In this document: positions 6,394 to 10,761 of the stretch, piece after piece
Layout: the number at the start of each line of letters is the position of its first letter
Numbering within the stretch: position 1 is the first letter of the stretch
Source: an uncultured Pseudomonas sp.
Lineage (GTDB): Bacteria > Pseudomonadota > Gammaproteobacteria > Pseudomonadales > Pseudomonadaceae
Direction: 5' to 3'
NCBI GenBank assembly: GCA_937863915.1
Contig: CALMID010000513.1
Coordinates: 1-10,761, forward strand
Length of the DNA: 10,761 bases
Notes under the pieces: generated by a model
What the model saw: only the letters and a program-made list of their open reading frames with translations
Database searches by the model: none
Told to the model about the DNA's origin: nothing
Position numbers and translations under genes: made by a program

Positions 6394-7302
6394 CTAGTCC
6401 GGCCGCTGGAACAGCTTCATCAGCAGCTGGCTTTGTTCGCCGGGTGCGCCGAAGTAGCGGGCATACAGGGCCTGACCGGCTTCGCTGTGCTGTACCTGGC
6501 TCAGGGCGCGATCCACGGCCAGCTGCCAGTCGGCATCGCCCCGCGCCAGTGGCAGGGCCACGGGCATGACCTCGAACAGCCGCTCGGGCACCAGCAGCTC
6601 GTGGCCGCGCGGGTTTTCGGCCTGGTAGTTGAGCAGCACCAGACGGTCGGCGAAGAAGGCATCGACCTGACCCTCCACCACCATGGCCAGGCCTTCGGCG
6701 TTGCTGGCCACTTCGTGCAGCTCGGACTGCAGGCCCAGTGCGCGCATGCGCGAACGGGCCCAGTCGACGCTGACGCTGTCTTTCAGTACGGCGAAGCTGT
6801 GTCGGTTCAGCCCCTGGTTCAGGGTGGCGCGCCATACCGGGCCACGCGGCTGGGCGCCTTCGTTGATTGGCGTGAGCAGGCTGGCCGGTGCATCGCGGCG
6901 GACCACCACGCCCAGACCGGCGGCAAAGTAGGGCAGGGAGAAACTCACCTGCTCGCGGCGTGTCAGGGTGTCGCCCACCGCGCTGCACACCGTATCGACC
7001 TTGCCGCTGGCCACGGCGGGGAACATTTCGCCCACCGTCAGCGCCTGATAACGGAGCTTGAGGTCGGGTAGGCCGAGGTCCTGGCGCAGTTGAGCGGCCA
7101 GCAGATTGCAAAGCTCGATGGCATAACCGGCGGGCTGTTCGGCTGTGCCGGCGGAGAACGGTGCATCGCCGGGAACAAAACCGAAAGTCAGGGTCTGGCT
7201 GGCGCGGACGCGCTGCAGTGTGTCGTCGGCATAGGCCGGCAGCAGCGCGGCTGCCAGCAGGAGTGCGGTGGCGCCACGCAGGAGGGGCTGGAAGGCGATC
7301 AT
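6394..7302 (-). CDS. Periplasmic amino-acid-type substrate-binding protein (SBP family 3), no ABC partner nearby
   Basis: 302-residue family 3 solute-binding protein. A signal peptide (hydrophobic 11-22, cleavage expected after AYA at 23-25) sends it to the periplasm, leaving about 277 residues. The first lobe has LTFGFVPGDAPFS (38-50) and GYAIELCNLLA (59-69). The hinge/second-lobe signature TLTRREQVSFSLPYF (112-126) carries Arg115/Arg116, which in this family grip the ligand carboxylate. VDAFFADR (213-220) supplies Asp219, the usual amino-group ligand, so an amino acid is likely. There is a cysteine at 65 and another at 106. The start overlaps the antiporter stop as ATGA, with AAGGAG 8 bases upstream, so the two are translationally coupled. 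There are no permease or ATPase genes in the window. It may work with a distant ABC system or as a sensor. The gene ends before the shared terminator. Confidence 0.88.
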   Translation of the reverse strand: MIAFQPLLRGATALLLAAALLPAYADDTLQRVRASQTLTFGFVPGDAPFSAGTAEQPAGYAIELCNLLAAQLRQDLGLPDLKLRYQALTVGEMFPAVASGKVDTVCSAVGDTLTRREQVSFSLPYFAAGLGVVVRRDAPASLLTPINEGAQPRGPVWRATLNQGLNRHSFAVLKDSVSVDWARSRMRALGLQSELHEVASNAEGLAMVVEGQVDAFFADRLVLLNYQAENPRGHELLVPERLFEVMPVALPLARGDADWQLAVDRALSQVQHSEAGQALYARYFGAPGEQSQLLMKLFQRPD

Positions 7303-8639
7303 TGGGCGCGCTCCTTGGACGATTGCAGGGTATCCAGTTCGGCGATCAGGCGTTTGGCGATGATGCCGAACAGCAGGTAACCGGCGACCATCACCAGCGC
7401 CGCACCGAACACCGCCTCCAGGCCCGAGGCGTACAGGGCGTAGAAGCAGTAGAACATGCCGACCAGCAGGATCAGGCTGTTGCGGCGGAACACGCTCAGT
7501 TCAACCTGGGCCTTGTACATGATCACCAGCAGGCCGGAGAGCGCGGTGACATAGGGGATCAGGTTGCTCACCGCCGCCAGGTTGACCAGCTTGCCGAACT
7601 GCTCGCTGACGTTGGGCGAGATGGTCGACAGGGCGATCAGGCTCTGCATCAGGGCGCAGCAGATCAGTCCCAGCAACGGCGCGTCGAAGCGGTTCAGGCG
7701 GGCGAAGAATCGGGGGAACAGGCCCTGATCGGCGGTGACCTTGGCGGTCTGCGCCAGGGTGAACTGCCAGCCCAGCAATGAGCCGACGCAGGCCAGCACG
7801 GCCAGGCCCATGACGATGTCGCCGATGCCGTCGTTGAACATCTGCGCGTAGACCAGGGCGAAGGGCGCGCTGGAGTTGGCCAGCTCGGCGTTGGGCACGA
7901 TGCCCTGGATCACGCTGGTCGACAGCACGTAGACCACCGCCGCGCCGAGGGTGCCGAGCAGGCAGGCCAGGGGGACGTTGCGCTTGGGGTTATCCACGGC
8001 ATCGGAGTTCTGCGCCGCCGACTCCATGCCGAGGAAGGCCCACAGGGTCAGCGGGATGCTCTGGGTAATGGCGTCGCTGACCTTCAGTTCGTTCGGGTTC
8101 CAGGCGGCGGCGAACACGGACGGATCAAACCAGAACCAGCCGATCACGCAGAGCCCGGCCACCGGGATGATGATGCCCCAGACGGTGATCGAGCCCAGCC
8201 GACCGGTCAGGCTGGGGCCGCCGAAGTTGGCCAGCGTGGTCAGCCAGATCATGCACAGGGTGCCGGCGAACAGCGGCATGGAGCCTTCACCCAGCCAGGG
8301 CACGAAGGGCGTCAGGTAGCCCACCGCGGCGATGCTGATGGCCACGTTGCTGACCACCAGCGAGAGGAAATACAGGTAGGAGCAGAGGAAGAAGGCCGAC
8401 TTGCCGTGGGCTTCCTCGCTGTAGGCCGACATGCCGCCGGACTTGTTGCAGTAGATGCCGCACTGGGCAAAGCACCAGGCGATAGCCATGGAGCCGATGG
8501 CGGTGACGATCCACGACAGCAGCGACACGGCGCCGAGCTGGGCCATGCTCGAGGGCAGCAGGATGATGCCCGAGCCCATCATGTTGACCGTGACCAGGGT
8601 GGTCAGGCCGACCAGTCCCATCTTTTTGTTATCAGCCAT
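7299..8639 (-). CDS. PotE-like basic amino acid/polyamine antiporter (APC superfamily)
   Basis: 446-residue inner-membrane exchanger with about 12 hydrophobic segments, clearly of the PotE/CadB branch: VNMMGSGIILLPS (18-30), GSMAIAWCFAQCG (49-61), KSGGMSAYSEE (66-76), LTLWAFLGMESA (197-208) and SLLGWQFTLAQ (287-297) align with E. coli PotE (putrescine-ornithine antiporter, 439 residues) from memory. Positions matching PotE Cys62, Tyr92, Trp201, Glu207 and Trp292 are kept (Cys60, Tyr90, Trp200, Glu206, Trp291). Those matching Trp422 and Tyr425 are Tyr421 and Phe424. The ATG at 8639 has AAGGAA 6 bases upstream. It follows arcC after a 74-base gap with a hairpin and probably depends on read-through from arcC. 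In this setting arginine/ornithine or putrescine/ornithine exchange is likely. It is not the classical ArcD sequence type. Confidence 0.9.
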   Translation of the reverse strand: MADNKKMGLVGLTTLVTVNMMGSGIILLPSSMAQLGAVSLLSWIVTAIGSMAIAWCFAQCGIYCNKSGGMSAYSEEAHGKSAFFLCSYLYFLSLVVSNVAISIAAVGYLTPFVPWLGEGSMPLFAGTLCMIWLTTLANFGGPSLTGRLGSITVWGIIIPVAGLCVIGWFWFDPSVFAAAWNPNELKVSDAITQSIPLTLWAFLGMESAAQNSDAVDNPKRNVPLACLLGTLGAAVVYVLSTSVIQGIVPNAELANSSAPFALVYAQMFNDGIGDIVMGLAVLACVGSLLGWQFTLAQTAKVTADQGLFPRFFARLNRFDAPLLGLICCALMQSLIALSTISPNVSEQFGKLVNLAAVSNLIPYVTALSGLLVIMYKAQVELSVFRRNSLILLVGMFYCFYALYASGLEAVFGAALVMVAGYLLFGIIAKRLIAELDTLQSSKERAQ

Positions 8640-8666
8640 GCTGGCTTCCTTCTAGGGCAGACAAGG

Positions 8667-8698
8667 CAAAGGCCCGGAGGAAAACCTGCGGGCCTTTG
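8667..8698 (-). terminator. Hairpin between arcC and the antiporter, possible attenuator
   Basis: Arms CAAAGGCCCG (8667-8676) and CGGGCCTTTG (8689-8698) are perfect complements. Inside them AGG and CCT pair around an AAAA loop, giving about 13 pairs with one G-G mismatch. On the minus strand the stem ends in CCTTTG followed by CCTTGT, a poor U-tract. It could be a leaky terminator that lowers antiporter and binding-protein expression relative to arcC, or a stabilising 3' end for arcC mRNA. Confidence 0.65.
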
Positions 8699-8713
8699 TG
8701 TAGCGGCGACCTG

Positions 8714-9640
8714 TTAACGGTAGGTCAGGCCGGGTTTTTGCGTGCTGATGCGGGTGCCGGCGGTGCCTTTGACGATGGCTTCGATGTCCGGCAGCGAGCC
8801 GATCACCGCGACCTTGCCGGTATTGCGGGCGAACTCGCAGGCAGCCTGCACCTTGGGCCCCATGGAACCGGCGGCAAAGCCCAGGCGTTCCAGTTCATCC
8901 GGGTGCGCTTCGGCGATGGCCTTCTGCGTCGGCTTGCCCCAGTCGATGTAGGCGGCGTCCACGTCGGTGGCGATTACCAGCAGATCGGCGCCCAGCTCGG
9001 TGGCCAGAAAGGCCGAGCAGAGGTCCTTGTCGATCACTGCTTCAACGCCGACCAGCTTGCCGTCCTTGTACATGGTGGGGATACCGCCACCGCCGGCGGC
9101 GATGACGATGGTGCCTTTCTCCAGCAGCCATTTCAGCGGGCGAATCTCGAAGATGCGCTTGGGCCGGGGGCTGGCCACCACGCGGCGGAACTTGTCGCCA
9201 TCCGGGGCAATGGTCCAGCCTTTCTCGGCGGCCAGCTGCTCGGCTTCCGCCTTCGGGTAGACCGGGCCGATCGGCTTGGTCATGTGCTGGAAGGCCGGAT
9301 CGTTGGGGTCGACTTCCACCTGGGTGAGCAGGGTGGCGAAGGGCACCTCGACCGGCAGCAGGTTGCCCAGCTCCTGTTCGATCATGTAGCCGATCATGCC
9401 TTCGGTTTCCGCGCCGAGCACATCCAGCGGGTAGGGATTCTTGGCGTCGTAGGCGGCGCCCTGCAGGGCCAGCAGGCCGACCTGCGGGCCATTGCCGTGG
9501 GCCACCACCAGCTCGTTGCCGGGCGCCACCTTGGCGATCTGTTCGCAGGCGATACGCACGTTGTCGCGCTGGTTTTCTGCGGTCATGGCTTCGCCGCGAC
9601 GTAGGAGGGCGTTGCCGCCCAAAGCGATCACGAGTCGCAT
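8714..9640 (-). CDS. arcC: Carbamate kinase ArcC
   Basis: Last step of the arginine deiminase pathway: carbamoyl phosphate plus ADP gives ATP, ammonia and carbon dioxide in the cytoplasm. The 308-residue protein is full length and has the amino-acid-kinase motifs [11 protein letters not shown] (6-16), AHGNGPQVG (47-55), ETEGMIGY (78-85), AGGGGIP (182-188), IDKDLCS (203-209), ATDVDAAY (224-231) and GSMGPKV (258-264). It is close to P. aeruginosa ArcC as I remember it. The ATG at 9640 is chosen because AGGAG lies 6 bases upstream and the protein opens with the family's [10 protein letters not shown]. The frame stays open further upstream through arcB, but that is overlap and not protein. It lies 107 bases downstream of arcB in the same direction, with two hairpins between them. 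Confidence 0.97.
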   Translation of the reverse strand: MRLVIALGGNALLRRGEAMTAENQRDNVRIACEQIAKVAPGNELVVAHGNGPQVGLLALQGAAYDAKNPYPLDVLGAETEGMIGYMIEQELGNLLPVEVPFATLLTQVEVDPNDPAFQHMTKPIGPVYPKAEAEQLAAEKGWTIAPDGDKFRRVVASPRPKRIFEIRPLKWLLEKGTIVIAAGGGGIPTMYKDGKLVGVEAVIDKDLCSAFLATELGADLLVIATDVDAAYIDWGKPTQKAIAEAHPDELERLGFAAGSMGPKVQAACEFARNTGKVAVIGSLPDIEAIVKGTAGTRISTQKPGLTYR

Positions 9641-9661
9641 GTTGATCTCCTGAATCAAAAC

Positions 9662-9692
9662 GGGTGGAGAAGCGCTGTGCGCTTTTCCACCC
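9662..9692 (-). ncRNA. Hairpin upstream of arcC (second of two arcB-arcC intergenic hairpins)
   Basis: Arms GGGTGGAGAAGCGC (9662-9675) and GCGCTTTTCCACCC (9679-9692) pair in 13 of 14 positions around a 3-base loop (one A-C mismatch in the minus-strand RNA). On the minus strand the stem is followed by GTTTTG, resembling a weak terminator, and then by the arcC Shine-Dalgarno sequence about 10 bases beyond the stem. It may be a processing, stabilising or partial-termination element. The P. aeruginosa arcDABC mRNA is known to be processed. Confidence 0.6.
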
Positions 9693-9706
9693 TGAGTAAT
9701 TTCTGG

Positions 9707-9735
9707 GCGAGGCGTTGGCTGTACCCCCGCCTCGC
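9707..9735 (-). ncRNA. Hairpin just after arcB (first of two intergenic hairpins)
   Basis: Arms GCGAGGCG (9707-9714) and CGCCTCGC (9728-9735) are perfect complements around a 13-base loop. It begins 13 bases after the arcB stop and has no U-run behind it. This fits an mRNA 3'-end stabiliser or processing element better than an intrinsic terminator. Confidence 0.5.
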
Positions 9736-9747
9736 TGGCATCGGCAG

Positions 9748-10758
9748 TTACACGTTGCCGAGGGTGGCGACCATGACCGCCTTGATCGTGTGCATGCGGT
9801 TCTCCGCCTGCTCGAAAGCGATACAGGCCGGCGACTCGAACACTTCTTCGGTCACTTCGATGCCGCCCGCCAGGTTCGGGTACTGCGCGGCGATCTGCTT
9901 GCCCACCTTGGTGTCGGTGTTGTGGAAGGCCGGCAGGCAATGCATGAACTTGGTCCGCGGCGTGCCGGAGGCCTTCATCATGTCGGCGTTGACCTGATAC
10001 GGCAGCAGCAGCTTGATGCGCTCGCCCCAGGCTTCCACCGGCTCGCCCATGGAGACCCAGACGTCGGTGTGGATGAAGTCCACGCCCTTGACGGCTTCCT
10101 TCGGGTCTTCGGTGAGGGTGATGCGCGCACCGCTTTCGGCGGCGAAGGCTTTGCACTGGGCGACCAGTTCGTCATGCGGCCACAGTTCCTTCGGGGCGGC
10201 GATGCGTACGTCCATGCCGAGCTTGGCGCCGACCAGCAGCAGCGAGTTGCCCATGTTGTTGCGGGCGTCGCCCAGGTAGGCGTAGCTGATGTCATGCAGC
10301 GGCTTGTCGCTGTGCTCGAGCATGGTCAGCACGTCGGCCAGCATCTGGGTCGGGTGGTATTCGTCGGTCAGACCGTTGAACACCGGCACGCCGGCGAACT
10401 TGGCCAGCTCCTCGACGATTTCCTGCTTGAAGCCGCGGTACTCGATGGCGTCGTACATGCGGCCGAGCACGCGGGCGGTGTCCTTCATGGTCTCCTTGTG
10501 GCCGATCTGCGAGGAGGTCGGGTCGATATAGGTGACGTTGGCGCCCTGGTCATAGGCGGCCACTTCGAAGGCGCAGCGGGTGCGGGTCGAGGTCTTTTCG
10601 AAGATCAGGGCGATGTTCTTGCCCTTGAGGTGCTGGGCTTCGGTGCCGCTGTACTTGGCGCGCTTGAGGTCGCGCGACAGGTCGAGGAGAAATTTCAGCT
10701 CGCGGGTGCTGTGGTGCATCAGGCTGAGCAGGTTGCGGTTGTGCATGTTGAAAGCCAT
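9748..10758 (-). CDS. arcB: Catabolic ornithine carbamoyltransferase ArcB
   Basis: In the arginine deiminase pathway it phosphorolyses citrulline to ornithine and carbamoyl phosphate (cytoplasmic, allosteric dodecamer in P. aeruginosa). The 336-residue protein matches the P. aeruginosa enzyme in length and opens with the same [13 protein letters not shown]. Visible sites: carbamoyl-phosphate loop STRTR (57-61), HPTQ (135-138), ornithine-binding SMGEP (236-240) and HCLP (273-276). Glu106 (Glu105 when the initiator Met is not counted), in YDAIEYRGF, is the residue whose replacement abolishes the catabolic enzyme's allosteric behaviour in P. aeruginosa, so this copy looks catabolic, not biosynthetic ArgF. 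The ATG is 3 bases from the window end, so its ribosome binding site and the expected upstream arcA are not visible. It is followed by arcC in the same direction. Confidence 0.97.
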   Translation of the reverse strand: MAFNMHNRNLLSLMHHSTRELKFLLDLSRDLKRAKYSGTEAQHLKGKNIALIFEKTSTRTRCAFEVAAYDQGANVTYIDPTSSQIGHKETMKDTARVLGRMYDAIEYRGFKQEIVEELAKFAGVPVFNGLTDEYHPTQMLADVLTMLEHSDKPLHDISYAYLGDARNNMGNSLLLVGAKLGMDVRIAAPKELWPHDELVAQCKAFAAESGARITLTEDPKEAVKGVDFIHTDVWVSMGEPVEAWGERIKLLLPYQVNADMMKASGTPRTKFMHCLPAFHNTDTKVGKQIAAQYPNLAGGIEVTEEVFESPACIAFEQAENRMHTIKAVMVATLGNV

Positions 10759-10761
10759 GAC

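Noticed and set aside
6065..7111. Minus-strand open frame (348 codons) spanning the terminator and the binding-protein gene
   Set aside because: It runs out of frame through the binding protein, the terminator and the synthetase 3' end. Its translation is Arg/Pro/Gly-rich without domains.
9642..9658. TTGAT-N7-ATCAA resembling an ANR/FNR box upstream of arcC
   Set aside because: ANR boxes need a 4-base spacer (TTGAT-N4-ATCAA). Here the spacer is 7, and the arcC Shine-Dalgarno sequence occupies it.
9641..10156. Upstream in-frame extension of arcC to about 480 residues
   Set aside because: The added part overlaps arcB in another frame and does not resemble carbamate kinase. The ATG at 9640 has a good Shine-Dalgarno sequence and gives the family N-terminus.
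1..10761. Search for CRISPR arrays, tRNA/rRNA genes, insertion sequences, attachment sites or phage genes
   Set aside because: By eye I saw no spaced direct repeats, no tRNA-like cloverleaf in the short gaps and no transposase or integrase motifs. The window is almost fully packed with metabolic genes.

Overview
The window is high-GC chromosomal DNA that reads as a Pseudomonas (gammaproteobacterial) core-genome segment. The catabolic ornithine carbamoyltransferase and carbamate kinase closely resemble, from memory, P. aeruginosa ArcB and ArcC. The order arcB-arcC ... fabY ... cysQ-nudE matches the P. aeruginosa PA5172-PA5176 neighbourhood as I remember it. Two blocks appear inserted into that backbone: a hot-dog protein plus a TSUP permease between cysQ and fabY, and an acyl-CoA synthetase, a periplasmic binding protein and a PotE-type antiporter between fabY and arcC. 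I see no rRNA, tRNA, CRISPR, insertion sequence or phage gene. Every gap between genes is shorter than 200 bases.

Layout. Positions 1-1650 (+) hold a tightly overlapping operon: nudE (5' end cut off by the window), cysQ and a stand-alone hot-dog protein of the YiiD C-terminal/MadB type. A TSUP membrane protein (1655-2440, -) converges on it with only 4 bases between the two stops. fabY (2594-4510, -) encodes the Pseudomonas-type ketoacyl-ACP synthase that starts fatty acid synthesis. It is divergent from an AMP-forming acyl-CoA synthetase (4686-6335, +), and the 175-base gap between them carries three perfect inverted repeats. A strong bidirectional terminator (6347-6379) separates the synthetase from the arc region, which runs on the minus strand: arcB (10758-9748), arcC (9640-8714), a PotE-like antiporter (8639-7299) and a periplasmic amino-acid-type binding protein (7302-6394).

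How the genes fit together. The right half is the ATP-yielding end of the arginine deiminase pathway. ArcB splits citrulline into ornithine and carbamoyl phosphate, and ArcC makes ATP from carbamoyl phosphate. Here the two are followed by a PotE-family exchanger rather than a classical ArcD, and by a translationally coupled binding protein that has no ABC partner in view. Hairpins between arcB and arcC and between arcC and the antiporter suggest that one long transcript is processed or attenuated. The left half has a fatty-acid-initiation theme: FabY (acetyl-CoA plus malonyl-ACP), a putative malonyl-ACP decarboxylase (MadB-like, with the Asn45-type catalytic loop) and an acyl-CoA synthetase. 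CysQ and NudE are nucleotide housekeeping enzymes.

The most interesting points are the remodelled arc locus with its antiporter and binding-protein pair, the co-location of madB-like and fabY genes, and the tandem inverted repeats in the fabY/synthetase promoter region. All family assignments rest on recognised motifs and remembered homologues, since no database search was possible.
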